Of a stretch of 27,093 bases of DNA, positions 7,256 to 14,946 are shown in pieces. Numbering within the stretch: the stretch's first letter is position 1; each line of letters starts with the position of its first letter. Both the position numbers and the translations under genes were made by a program. Source of the DNA: CAVLCC01 sp963661535 (lineage in GTDB: Bacteria > Actinomycetota > Coriobacteriia > Coriobacteriales > CADBOM01); assembly GCA_963661535.1 (NCBI GenBank), contig CAVLCC010000029.1, forward strand, positions 1 to 27,093, read 5' to 3'. The notes beneath the pieces are model-generated. The model was not told where the DNA came from, ran no database searches, and worked only from the letters and a program-made list of their open reading frames with translations.

Positions 7256-8119
7256 TTATTGTGTGTTTGCTAGATTTAACAACTTGAGCGACTGCTCGGT
7301 GGAGCTTTTTGGACTCCAGCCACTGCGAATGTGTTCTATTGCACTAGATGTTGTGTGCAGGCTCATACAAATCTCGTCTAGCCCTATGGTTTCACCCTCA
7401 TTTGAGGGTGCATCTGTTTCGAGCAAGATTTTATTTGGAGGGATTGCTTTTATGTATTCTTTTCCGCGCTTGGATTTTGCCATACGCTCGCTTACAGAAA
7501 ACCAGCAACCCATAGAAATTGCTTGCTGAAGTTCATCAGAACTGCCCGAAAACCAATGCATTATGCAGTTGCACGAGTTTTGAAGCGAATATTTTTCTAT
7601 CATATCAAGCACAGTTGAAGCAGACTTAACAGCATGAAATGAGATGGTTAGATTTTTGTTTTGCGCACACATTTTGAGCATCTCTTCAAAAACATGCATC
7701 TGGATTTCTTTTGAAGACTCCCACTTTGGCGAGAAGTCTAAACCTATCTCTCCAACCATATTTGTGTTGTGCAACTGCTCTTCAAAACACTCAAGATACG
7801 CCTTTGGCAAAGCTGCATCTTGCTCAAAACTATTTGCAACCCACCAAGGGTGCATGCCCAAACCAAGAGCCACCCTGTTATACAAATCGTTTGAGTATTG
7901 GCTCAAGCACCTGTGCAATTTCTTGAACTCCGCAGGCACAACTGTGTTGCAAAATACAGCTAAGTTAGATGCACTCAACTCGTGCAAAACTTCATCAAAA
8001 TTTGGAGAAAAACCGAGGTGACAGTGCATATCCACGATCTCTATGCTCGCATTTTGCGCATCGCTCCCATGCCCACACAAAGTGCAAGCGCAAGTATCTG
8101 CCTTACCCTTATCACACAT
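7256..8119 (-). CDS. TatD-family metal-dependent hydrolase
   Basis: Amidohydrolase-fold protein of the TatD family, known in other bacteria as a metal-dependent DNase or quality-control hydrolase; its cellular substrate here is unknown. The 287-residue protein carries the metal-binding set in order: VDMHCHLGF (His32, His34), GMHPWW, VGEIGLDF (Glu124), SFHAVKSA (His162), MHWFSG (His188) and LETDAP (Asp236). The first 25 residues add a Cys-rich leader (Cys2, 10, 12, 15) not usual for TatD. ATG start at 8119, with AAAGGGC about 13 bases upstream, 16 bp after the preceding gene, so probably co-transcribed. Overall identity to well-known TatD proteins looks low, so it may be a divergent branch. 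Confidence 0.85.
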   Translation of the reverse strand: MCDKGKADTCACTLCGHGSDAQNASIEIVDMHCHLGFSPNFDEVLHELSASNLAVFCNTVVPAEFKKLHRCLSQYSNDLYNRVALGLGMHPWWVANSFEQDAALPKAYLECFEEQLHNTNMVGEIGLDFSPKWESSKEIQMHVFEEMLKMCAQNKNLTISFHAVKSASTVLDMIEKYSLQNSCNCIMHWFSGSSDELQQAISMGCWFSVSERMAKSKRGKEYIKAIPPNKILLETDAPSNEGETIGLDEICMSLHTTSSAIEHIRSGWSPKSSTEQSLKLLNLANTQ

Positions 8120-8135
8120 AAGCAGTTTTTGCCCT

Positions 8136-9131
8136 TTAAGACGTGGGCTTCCAGTTTCCTGGAGTAGACGCAGTATTGACCTTCATAGGAACGTATTTTT
8201 GCTCAACGCCCGACCATCTAAATTCACACAAGTAGCCCTTGCGACCTTCCCATCTAACCAAGCGGCCAATATCCGCTCTACCACTTGGCAAATATGCAAT
8301 GTCTAGAACTAGGCTGTCCATTTGAGCGCGAACTGCGGCAGAGCCACTGTCGGCAGCAGCACTAACAACTCTGCGAGTTGCGCATGCCGCTTTCATCATA
8401 ACGGGGTACTTGAGGTTGCATCCAGCGTCGTCTTGCTCGCGGATTGTAAGGATAACAATTCCCTGCATTCCATGTGAGCGACCGCCCCTCTTTTCTCCAA
8501 ATGGACGCAGGAGCGAAAACATATCTGTGCAGTCTGGAAATTCAACACCATATAGAGCCTTGCCAGTAGCAGACGACAAGGTTTGAAACATGGGCTGCAT
8601 AAGCTTTAGATCATTTTGAATTTTGGAGAAGTTTGCCCCCGAGGCATAAACAACATGGCTAGATCCGGTTCTCTCATTTTCTGCACGAGTTTGGTGTCCC
8701 TCAACAACACCCGAAAAATCAAAACCACAAGATGACCTAACATCAATGTTGGTTAGCTTTATCTCTTTTTTGCTGCTTAGTCTGTAGCCACTAGAGCTAG
8801 TGCTGACCTTTGATTGTGCTGCTGTATCAAAAAAACTGGTTGGCTCCTCTAGGAGCGACTCAATTTCTTCTGAAGAGATTGGAGGTTTTCCTAAGGAGCT
8901 ATCTGAAGCGTTGGAACTATCATCAAAATCCACGCTAGGCTCGCATAAATCTTGAGCATCGATATCCTGCGCAATATCCACTGCGTCGGCAGGCGTATCT
9001 TCACCCGCGCCAAGATTAGAGTCGTACTCAAAATTTTCCGAGCTGCTCTGGCCTATAACATCAGAGTCTATGTTTGCCTTATCTTTTGATTTCTTCTTAA
9101 AAAACAACACCACAATCACCACAATATGCAA
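8136..9131 (-). CDS. Unrecognised protein with short hydrophobic N-terminus and acidic Ser-rich region
   Basis: I do not recognise this 331-residue protein. Its first residues MHIVVIVVLFFKKKSK form a short hydrophobic stretch followed by lysines, which could be a minimal membrane anchor. Residues about 20-110 are rich in Asp, Glu and Ser and probably disordered. From about 115 to the end the composition becomes that of a folded domain, with GSSHVVYASGANFSKIQ, TGKALYGVEFPDCTDMF and GRADIGRLVRWEGRKGYLC. An in-frame TAG lies two codons before the TTG at 9131, so the start must be this TTG or one of the GTG codons just after it (9122 or 9119). No strong ribosome-binding site is visible, and the TTG lies in a perfect hairpin arm. 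It sits between the DUF3786 gene and the TatD-type gene on the same strand. Confidence 0.7.
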   Translation of the reverse strand: MHIVVIVVLFFKKKSKDKANIDSDVIGQSSSENFEYDSNLGAGEDTPADAVDIAQDIDAQDLCEPSVDFDDSSNASDSSLGKPPISSEEIESLLEEPTSFFDTAAQSKVSTSSSGYRLSSKKEIKLTNIDVRSSCGFDFSGVVEGHQTRAENERTGSSHVVYASGANFSKIQNDLKLMQPMFQTLSSATGKALYGVEFPDCTDMFSLLRPFGEKRGGRSHGMQGIVILTIREQDDAGCNLKYPVMMKAACATRRVVSAAADSGSAAVRAQMDSLVLDIAYLPSGRADIGRLVRWEGRKGYLCEFRWSGVEQKYVPMKVNTASTPGNWKPTS

Positions 9132-9161
9132 AGCCTAGAGCAAAAAACAAATCTAGGCTTT
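9130..9161. other. Perfect 10-bp hairpin at the start of the unknown gene
   Basis: AAAGCCTAGA (9130-9139) and TCTAGGCTTT (9152-9161) are exact inverted copies around a 12-base A-rich loop. On the minus strand this comes 55 bp after the DUF3786 stop and its last arm covers the TTG start of the next gene. It could be a weak terminator or could limit translation initiation. Confidence 0.6.
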
Positions 9162-9180
9162 AAGCAATTATCTTTTATAC

Positions 9181-9217
9181 AAGCATTTTTTTCGAGGCCA
9201 CTTATCAAAAAATGCTT
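9181..9217. other. AT-rich 11-bp inverted repeat at the DUF3786 stop codon
   Basis: AAGCATTTTTT (9181-9191) and AAAAAATGCTT (9207-9217) are exact inverted copies with a 15-base spacer. The right arm overlaps the TAA stop of the DUF3786 gene. No T run follows on the minus strand, so a standard terminator is not certain. Confidence 0.45.
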
Positions 9218-9878
9218 AGAGCACCTTTTTGCCAGCAGCCTTAAGTTGACCTAGCAATACATCTCCAAGTGCTGCCAAGTCTTCAGCCGAAAATGCATAT
9301 CGAGTATTATCTGAAAACAAAAACTGTGCGGCAGGTGGAAACTCTTCGTCTGCTTCCCAATAAATTAGCTTTACAATTACACCATCAACAAATTCAAATT
9401 CAGCCGAAGCGTCTCCATCTTTTGAGGGTTTGCCACCTAGCTCCGCGGCTGCCTTGGCAAAATCCCCAGCGCTTTTGAACATATATGCCAAACGTGTTAT
9501 GCATCTGCCCGTGAATGGCTTGATATAAACCTCGCCCCAAGGGATTTCTTGGTAAGGCACAAACTTGCCGCTGCTTGCCACTAGGTTGCCTTCCAAAATG
9601 AGACGTCCGAGCAAAATTCTTAGAGACGTATGCACTTCCTCGTTGTTGTCGGCATATTTGGCATCCATTGTTGGCCAATCAATATAAACCTTGCGACCAA
9701 TAGAAGTTACCTCAAAGCGATGCTCATCTGCATTATATGCAACGCAGCTTCTCTTTGACATCTCTTCTGGATCATTTTGAGCAAACTCCGCCGAGTAGTG
9801 CTCTATAGGAAGTCTCGTTTTGTTGTCTTTATTTTCTTCTCTATCGGCAATTTGAATTTTTTTCTTTTCTTCAGACAT
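9216..9878 (-). CDS. DUF3786 domain protein
   Basis: A 220-residue soluble protein that I assign to DUF3786, a domain of unknown biochemical role found in anaerobes, often near corrinoid or methyl-transfer genes. Residues 1-35 are charged and probably flexible. The core (about 45-218) includes YIDWPTMDAKY, RILLGRLILEGN, GKFVPYQEIPWGEVYIKPF (about 104-122), TRLAYMFKSAGDFAKAAAELGG and a C-terminal half ending with PAAQFLFSDNTRYAFSAEDL. The order and spacing match the family. ATG start at 9878 with GGGGTG about eight bases upstream. It follows the RACo-like gene after 149 bp and precedes the unknown acidic protein. The association with RACo supports a link to corrinoid metabolism, by inference only. 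Confidence 0.75.
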   Translation of the reverse strand: MSEEKKKIQIADREENKDNKTRLPIEHYSAEFAQNDPEEMSKRSCVAYNADEHRFEVTSIGRKVYIDWPTMDAKYADNNEEVHTSLRILLGRLILEGNLVASSGKFVPYQEIPWGEVYIKPFTGRCITRLAYMFKSAGDFAKAAAELGGKPSKDGDASAEFEFVDGVIVKLIYWEADEEFPPAAQFLFSDNTRYAFSAEDLAALGDVLLGQLKAAGKKVL

Positions 9879-9949
9879 CTATACACCCCGCGCTAAAATC
9901 TAAAATCTAAAAACAAAAAATCTATACAAACAATGCGTCATTTTCGCAC

Positions 9950-9986
9950 TTTTGGCGAGCACCCTCAAATAAGGAACTCGCCAAAA
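9950..9986. other. Perfect 10-bp hairpin between RACo-like and DUF3786 genes
   Basis: TTTTGGCGAG (9950-9959) and CTCGCCAAAA (9977-9986) are exact inverted copies with a 17-base loop. It lies 42 bp after the RACo-like stop on the minus strand. The stem is strong, but no T run follows, so it may be an RNA processing or stabilising hairpin, or a weak terminator. Confidence 0.5.
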
Positions 9987-10027
9987 TCAAAGTTAACAGC
10001 CTAGTTTTTATATTAACTACATAGTTT

Positions 10028-11698
10028 TTATGCAAACAAGCTTGCATCTGTATGTGGAAGAAAACATGCAGCCACAAACTCGTCCATATATCCGGCTTGA
10101 GTTGAAAGTTCAAGATAAGTCATATTGCGACCTAGGGCAAATACTTTCTGCTCAGCCTCTTCAGATACTAACATAGCGCATGCACCAGACAAACTACTGT
10201 TTCCAATATAGCTATATTTTTCGACAGGAATATTTGGAATCATGCCAATCTTTATTGCATTAGGAATATTTATGCCGCTTCCAATTCCTCCAGCAATTAT
10301 TATCCTATCAACTGCTTCCACTGGCATGTCTAAAGATTTGAGCATAGTTTCTATTGCCGAGAAAATTGCCCCCTTAGCTCTAATGAAGTTGTCTAGGTCG
10401 GTCTCATTTATCGAGACCTCGGCTCCATGTCCGCTTTCTTCTTCGGTTGCCAGCACGTATCTTGCCGAGCTGTCTTCGTATATAACTCGACTGTGCTCTA
10501 TGGCAAACTTGCCCTTGCCGTTAATTACACCTGTTGTAAAGAGCTCTGCAACAATGTCAATTATTCCTGAGCCGCAAATACCAACTGGCTTTTCGTCATC
10601 GATGGTTTCGTAAATTGGCTCGTGGGTCTGGGGGTCAATTTTGCACGCGCATATTGCGCCTTTGCTAGCACGCATTCCGCAAGATATGTCGCCGCCCTCA
10701 AAAGCAGGACCTGCGGAGCAAGCGCAGCATAACATGTAGTCGGAGTTGCCATATACGAGCTCGCCATTTGTTCCAAGGTCTAAGAAAAGCGTCATCTCTT
10801 CTGAGTTCCAAAGCATGCTCGACAAAACGCCTGCCGTAATATCTCCACCCACATAGCTTCCAACATTAGGAGCCAAAATAACTGGAGTTTGAGGCTTAAA
10901 TGGAAGACCTAGTTTTTCTGCAGTTTGGTCGGGCAGCTCCAAAAATTCTGGAACAAAGGGCTCGAGTCTGATAGAAGATCCGTCTGCTCCCACAAAGAGA
11001 TGTTCCATTGTTGTATTTCCGGCAATCACAACGCAGTCGATTGCATCTAGACCAATTTGTGCTTGCTCACAAATTTGTTCAACGATAGGGATAATGGTTT
11101 CTTCACGCACGGCGTGCTGGAGTTTTTCAATTCCGCCTTTTCTGCCTTGGCTGATAATTCTGTTTATAACGTCTGCGCCATACCTAATTTGTCCATTGCC
11201 CATGCTTGCTTGGCTTAAGACCTTGCGTGACTCAACATCAATTAGCGCACCTGCTACAGTTGTTGTTCCAATGTCGATAGCAATGCCATATTTTGCACCC
11301 TTACGACCTGTTGCAATGCCGCCTTCGCCAAAAATTCTATCGAGTGTTTCGTCATATTGTCTGCGCTTTTCTGGACTAGATAAATCTGCTGTATTGATGC
11401 CTCGCTGAAAGCTTGCTGCTGATGCTGGAATCCAAAATACAGCATCTCCCATTACCTCTGACTGGCATAGCAAGCGCCAACCGTCTTCATAATCTTCATC
11501 GGATAGCTTGATGCTTTTGGTATGCTGCGTAACGCCCGATATTAGCCTACCTCGGCATTTTCCGCATGTTCCAGATCCTCCGCAAGGTGCATCAATGGGA
11601 ACTCCTAGAGATTGTGCAAGCTCTAAGACGTTATCTCCAGGCTTTGCCGAAATCTTGCACTCTTCTCCCGACTCAGTTCTAAATCTAATCGTATACAT
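10028..11698 (-). CDS. RACo-like 2Fe-2S / ASKHA protein (DUF4445, COG3894), corrinoid-protein reductive activator
   Basis: Relatives use ATP to drive low-potential electrons onto inactive Co(II) corrinoid proteins. The 556-residue protein has an N-terminal ferredoxin domain with cluster cysteines Cys39, 45, 48 (PCGGSGTCGKC) and Cys78 (LLCQSE). After a linker, an ASKHA ATPase domain starts at YGIAIDIGTTTVAGAL (about 137-152), with VVIAGNTTMEHLF, DLGTNGELVYG (about 307-317), CACSAGPAFEGG, GICGSGIIDIVAEL and IIIAGGIGSG. The end, FVAACFLPHTDASLF, is typical. The start is ATG 11698 (AGAAGGGGCG upstream); a 46-codon open extension upstream lacks support. No corrinoid protein or methyltransferase gene is in the window. 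One known use of such proteins is reactivating cobalamin-dependent methionine synthases that lack their own activation domain. Confidence 0.92.
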   Translation of the reverse strand: MYTIRFRTESGEECKISAKPGDNVLELAQSLGVPIDAPCGGSGTCGKCRGRLISGVTQHTKSIKLSDEDYEDGWRLLCQSEVMGDAVFWIPASAASFQRGINTADLSSPEKRRQYDETLDRIFGEGGIATGRKGAKYGIAIDIGTTTVAGALIDVESRKVLSQASMGNGQIRYGADVINRIISQGRKGGIEKLQHAVREETIIPIVEQICEQAQIGLDAIDCVVIAGNTTMEHLFVGADGSSIRLEPFVPEFLELPDQTAEKLGLPFKPQTPVILAPNVGSYVGGDITAGVLSSMLWNSEEMTLFLDLGTNGELVYGNSDYMLCCACSAGPAFEGGDISCGMRASKGAICACKIDPQTHEPIYETIDDEKPVGICGSGIIDIVAELFTTGVINGKGKFAIEHSRVIYEDSSARYVLATEEESGHGAEVSINETDLDNFIRAKGAIFSAIETMLKSLDMPVEAVDRIIIAGGIGSGINIPNAIKIGMIPNIPVEKYSYIGNSSLSGACAMLVSEEAEQKVFALGRNMTYLELSTQAGYMDEFVAACFLPHTDASLFA

Positions 11699-11900
11699 AG
11701 CGCCCCTTCTAAATGTCAAAAGCGAAAATGCAAAATGAATTTTTGCTAATACAAAATTTAGCAGGTTGTTTGGGTATTCAATACAAAAAGTGTGGTTTAT
11801 ATTAAATGCCAATTTATCAAAAAACAACTGTTGCAAATTATATCTAATTAGTGTTTATAAAGCGCCCAAAATCGGCAATCTATAGTGCGTTAAAAGTTTA

Positions 11901-11909
11901 TGTGGATAA
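11901..11909 (-). promoter_or_regulatory. Consensus DnaA box
   Basis: TGTGGATAA on the plus strand is the exact reverse complement of the DnaA box TTATCCACA. It starts two bases before the first unit of the adjacent 11-bp array. I saw no other exact copy in the window by eye. A single 9-mer can occur by chance, so binding is unproven. Confidence 0.5.
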
Positions 11910-11990
11910 TCTGCAGGCAGTTCGTAGGCAGACCGCGGGCTACTTGCGGACTATCTGTGGGCAGCCTGTGGGCAATCCGCAGAGCAGCTA
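11903..11990. repeat. Array of eight degenerate 11-bp units
   Basis: Cutting at 11903 gives TGGATAATCTG, CAGGCAGTTCG, TAGGCAGACCG, CGGGCTACTTG, CGGACTATCTG, TGGGCAGCCTG, TGGGCAATCCG and CAGAGCAGCTA. The shared pattern is roughly YRGGCARTCTG. Exact period with no insertions across 88 bp is unlikely by chance, and 11 bp is close to one helical turn. Seen in the frame TGTGGGCAA-TC, several units resemble a decayed DnaA box, the first being exact. Confidence 0.75.
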
Positions 11991-12013
11991 TCCATGAGTA
12001 AATCGCAAACAAT

Positions 12014-14038
12014 CTAGACTTCCATAATAATTGGAATGATGAGAGGTCGTCTGCGGCATCTGTTCCACAAGAACTTAGAGAGTGTATCTCTTGCATTTCT
12101 GCGAAGCGACCTCGGGTCAATTCGAGCACCGCGTCTATCTTCGGCAAGCATTTGCTTAACAACCTTTGTTGCATCGTCTACCAAGGTTGCGTCGTCTCCG
12201 CCGCCAACGCCTCGCATGATAATCTCAACATCGTCAACAGTGTGGCCATCGCGTTTTCCAACCATAATAACGCACGTAACCATGCCCTCATTTGCTAAGG
12301 TCTTGCGGTCTTTTAGAACAAGCGTCGAAACATCGCCTACCGACAACCCTTCTACAAACACAACTCCACTATCAACGCTTTGGCCATATGTGATCTTGCC
12401 GCCACGCATCTCTAGGGTGTTTCCGTTTTCTAAGATAAAAACGTTGTGTTTGGAGATACCTACCGCCTGAGCTAGTTCTGCATGGGCTCTAAGGTGTTGC
12501 GCCTCGCCGTGGACCGGCATAAAGTTTTTGGGTCTACAAATACTCATAACGAGCTTGAGCTCTTCTTGACCAGCGTGTCCCGAAACATGAACCATAGCGC
12601 GGCTCTTGTCATAAACATCGACACCAATTTTTGATAGCGAGTTTATGACTCTGTTTACTGCCTTTTCGTTGCCAGGCACAGGAGATGCCGAGATAATCAC
12701 GGTATCTCCGTGTTCGATGTCTATGGTTTTGTGTTCGCCATTAGCCATGCGAGTGAGCGCCGACAAAGGCTCACCTTGACTGCCTGTGCATAAAACAACT
12801 AGCCTATCGCATGGTATGTCTTTGGCTTGATAAGCATCGATGATGTCTTCGTCTCTAATATTGAGATAACCAAGCTCGCGTGCAACTTTTATATTAGTTA
12901 GCATTGAGCGGCCAGTAACTGCAACCTTGCGGTGCGCCTTAACTGTTGCGTCACAAACTTGTTGAATCCTGTGAATGTGGCTAGCAAAAGATGCCACAAT
13001 CACGCGGCGTTTGGCATTTGCGATGATGTCGGTTAAGACCTTGCCGACCTCTGCCTCGGAGCGCGTGAACGCAGCAACGTTTGCATTTGTGGAGTCGCTC
13101 ATGAGAAGGTCTACCCCCTCCTGCGCAAATCTAGACATTGCTCCAAAGTCGGTTTTTATGCCATCTATTGGAGTTTGGTCGAGCTTGAAGTCTCCAGTGT
13201 GCAAGACCGTGCCCGCTGGGGTGCGAATAAATACACCAACCGCCGCAGGAATTGAGTGATTTACACTAAAGAACTCGCAGCCAAATGAACCTAGCTTGAT
13301 AGAGTTGCCAGGCACGATGGTTTGCAAATTTACATCGTGGAAGTTGTGCTCGTCGAGCTTGCCCTCAATAAATCCCAAAGTTAGACTTGTGCTATAAATG
13401 GAAGTTTTGCAGTCTAGGTCTTTTAGAAGATAAGGAATTGCACCCGTATGATCCTCATGACCGTGTGTGATGATAATTCCACGCAGCTTGTGTGAGTTCT
13501 CCAAAATGTATGTGTAGTCTGGCAAGAGCAAGTCAACACCTGGGAAGTCGTCGTCTGGAAACATCATTCCAGCGTCTACCACAATCATGTCGTTGCCATA
13601 CTCAAAGACAGTCATATTTTTGCCAATGCCGTCTAGGCCACCTAGTGGGATAATGCGCAGCTTAGGCGCGTTTTTTTGTGATGTGTGACCGTGTTGAGTT
13701 CTGCTGATATGTTTGTTTGATCCCCTCGAAGAACCCGAACCTCTCGAAGCGCTAGAACCGTTAGAGCCCCTCGAAGTATTTGAACCGCTTGAAGTCCTCG
13801 AAGCACTCGACCCTCTCGAGGCACCTGAAGCACTCATTCCAGCTGATCCGCTGCCATTTGTGCCATTGCTTCTGCCGCTCGATTTGTAGCTGCTGCTCTT
13901 AAATTTTGTGGTTGAATCCGAATTTTTTTCGTAAGTTCTGCGTCTTTTTGGCGCACGACGATATGGCGCTGTTTTTTCTGAAACAGCGCCTTTTCCTGAA
14001 GTCGTCTTATTATTAACGACTCTTTTTTCTTCGCTCAA
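12014..14038 (-). CDS. rnj: Ribonuclease J with long Ser/Gly/Arg-rich N-terminal extension
   Basis: Metallo-beta-lactamase/beta-CASP ribonuclease (endo- and 5'-3' exonuclease) for mRNA decay and RNA maturation. The 674-residue protein has an extension of about 125 residues: KRRR-containing basic start, then a Ser/Gly/Arg/Asn-rich tract (about 46-113). The catalytic core starts KLRIIPLGGLDGIGKNMTVF and includes the zinc motif THGHEDHTG (about 191-199), the VNHSIP segment, HTGDFKLD, SDSTNA, the beta-CASP region with GSQGEP and SASPVPGNE, HVSGHAGQEEL and FMPVHGE. A C-terminal domain follows. The start is TTG 14038, with GAGGAG formed by the end of dapA eight bases upstream; the gap from the dapA stop is five bases, so the genes are co-transcribed. 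dapB-dapA-RNase J is a familiar actinobacterial order. Confidence 0.95.
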   Translation of the reverse strand: MSEEKRVVNNKTTSGKGAVSEKTAPYRRAPKRRRTYEKNSDSTTKFKSSSYKSSGRSNGTNGSGSAGMSASGASRGSSASRTSSGSNTSRGSNGSSASRGSGSSRGSNKHISRTQHGHTSQKNAPKLRIIPLGGLDGIGKNMTVFEYGNDMIVVDAGMMFPDDDFPGVDLLLPDYTYILENSHKLRGIIITHGHEDHTGAIPYLLKDLDCKTSIYSTSLTLGFIEGKLDEHNFHDVNLQTIVPGNSIKLGSFGCEFFSVNHSIPAAVGVFIRTPAGTVLHTGDFKLDQTPIDGIKTDFGAMSRFAQEGVDLLMSDSTNANVAAFTRSEAEVGKVLTDIIANAKRRVIVASFASHIHRIQQVCDATVKAHRKVAVTGRSMLTNIKVARELGYLNIRDEDIIDAYQAKDIPCDRLVVLCTGSQGEPLSALTRMANGEHKTIDIEHGDTVIISASPVPGNEKAVNRVINSLSKIGVDVYDKSRAMVHVSGHAGQEELKLVMSICRPKNFMPVHGEAQHLRAHAELAQAVGISKHNVFILENGNTLEMRGGKITYGQSVDSGVVFVEGLSVGDVSTLVLKDRKTLANEGMVTCVIMVGKRDGHTVDDVEIIMRGVGGGDDATLVDDATKVVKQMLAEDRRGARIDPRSLRRNARDTLSKFLWNRCRRRPLIIPIIMEV

Positions 14039-14043
14039 GTTAG

Positions 14044-14946
14044 TTACTCCTCGCTTAACACGCCTACCTCGCGAAGAACATTTTTCAAACTTGCAGTTTG
14101 CTCATCCGTAGCTTCGATAAGAGGCAAACGGAGCCCACCAACAGGAAATCCAATTAGCTCTAGAGCTTTTTTAACCATTATTGGATTTGCTGTAACAAAA
14201 AGTTCTTTCATCAAAGGTTGCAACCTTGAATCTAGTGCCTTAGCAGCTTCAAAATCTCCACTAGCTTGTGCTGCGACCATCTGCTTCATAGGTTGCGGCG
14301 TTACATTGGCAATAGTTGAAATAACACCCTCAGCGCCAATCTCCATCATAGGAAGAGTAAGTGAGTCATCACCTGAATATACATAAAAACCATCGGGTGC
14401 ATTATCAATAATTGTCTTTGCCTGATCCAAATCTCCTGATGCTTCTTTTACTGCAACTATATTCTCAAAATCATTTGCGAGTCTAAGTGTAGTTTGTGGA
14501 AGCATATTTATTCCAGTTCTGCCTGGAATGTTATATAAAACTACAGGCACATCCACAGCACTGGCTATTGCGCCAAAGTGCCTGTAGAGCCCCTCTTGTG
14601 GAGGCTTGTTGTAATAAGGAACCACCAACATGATTCCTTGTACTCCTAGTTTTACGACTTCTTTTGCAAAGTCTACAGAATCCGCAGTACAGTTATCTCC
14701 AACATTGGCAATAATGGGAGCTTTGCCATCTACTGCTTCGATAACAGCCTTAAAGAGCTCAATTTTTTGCGGATAAAAAACGGTTGGTGACTCCCCTGTT
14801 GTACCATTTACCAAAACAGAATCACAACCACCGTCAATTAGCCTAAGCGCTAGTTTTTGTGCACGAGAAAGGTCTAGGTCGAGGTCACTATTAAACGGAG
14901 TGACCATAGCAGGTATTAGTCTGCCAAATACGCATCTGTTATCCAT
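14044..14946 (-). CDS. dapA: 4-hydroxy-tetrahydrodipicolinate synthase DapA
   Basis: Condenses pyruvate with aspartate semialdehyde in the lysine/diaminopimelate pathway, feeding peptidoglycan and lysine synthesis. The 300-residue protein is full length: GRLIPAMVTPFN at the start, NGTTGESPTV (about 47-56), VPYYNKPPQEGLYRHF, the catalytic tyrosine in LYNIPGRTG (Tyr about 138), the Schiff-base lysine in VAVKEASGD (Lys about 167) and YSGDDSLTLPMMEIGAEGVIS. Its ATG immediately follows the dapB stop (TAA-ATG), and GGAGGA inside the end of dapB acts as ribosome-binding site, so translation is coupled. RNase J follows five bases downstream. Confidence 0.97.
   Translation of the reverse strand: MDNRCVFGRLIPAMVTPFNSDLDLDLSRAQKLALRLIDGGCDSVLVNGTTGESPTVFYPQKIELFKAVIEAVDGKAPIIANVGDNCTADSVDFAKEVVKLGVQGIMLVVPYYNKPPQEGLYRHFGAIASAVDVPVVLYNIPGRTGINMLPQTTLRLANDFENIVAVKEASGDLDQAKTIIDNAPDGFYVYSGDDSLTLPMMEIGAEGVISTIANVTPQPMKQMVAAQASGDFEAAKALDSRLQPLMKELFVTANPIMVKKALELIGFPVGGLRLPLIEATDEQTASLKNVLREVGVLSEE

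Larger units (their letters stand above)
11699..12013. other. 315-bp intergenic region between RNase J and the RACo-like gene
   Basis: No gene. The part next to the RACo-like gene (11700-11880) is AT-rich and should hold its promoter; I see no confident -35/-10 pair. The part next to the RNase J stop holds an array of 11-bp degenerate repeats (11903-11990). No T-run terminator for RNase J was recognised. Confidence 0.7.

Noticed and set aside
11903..11990. CRISPR array or chromosomal origin
   Set aside because: Units are contiguous 11-mers with no spacers, so not CRISPR. There is no dnaA/dnaN neighbourhood or AT-rich unwinding element evident, so calling it oriC is not justified.
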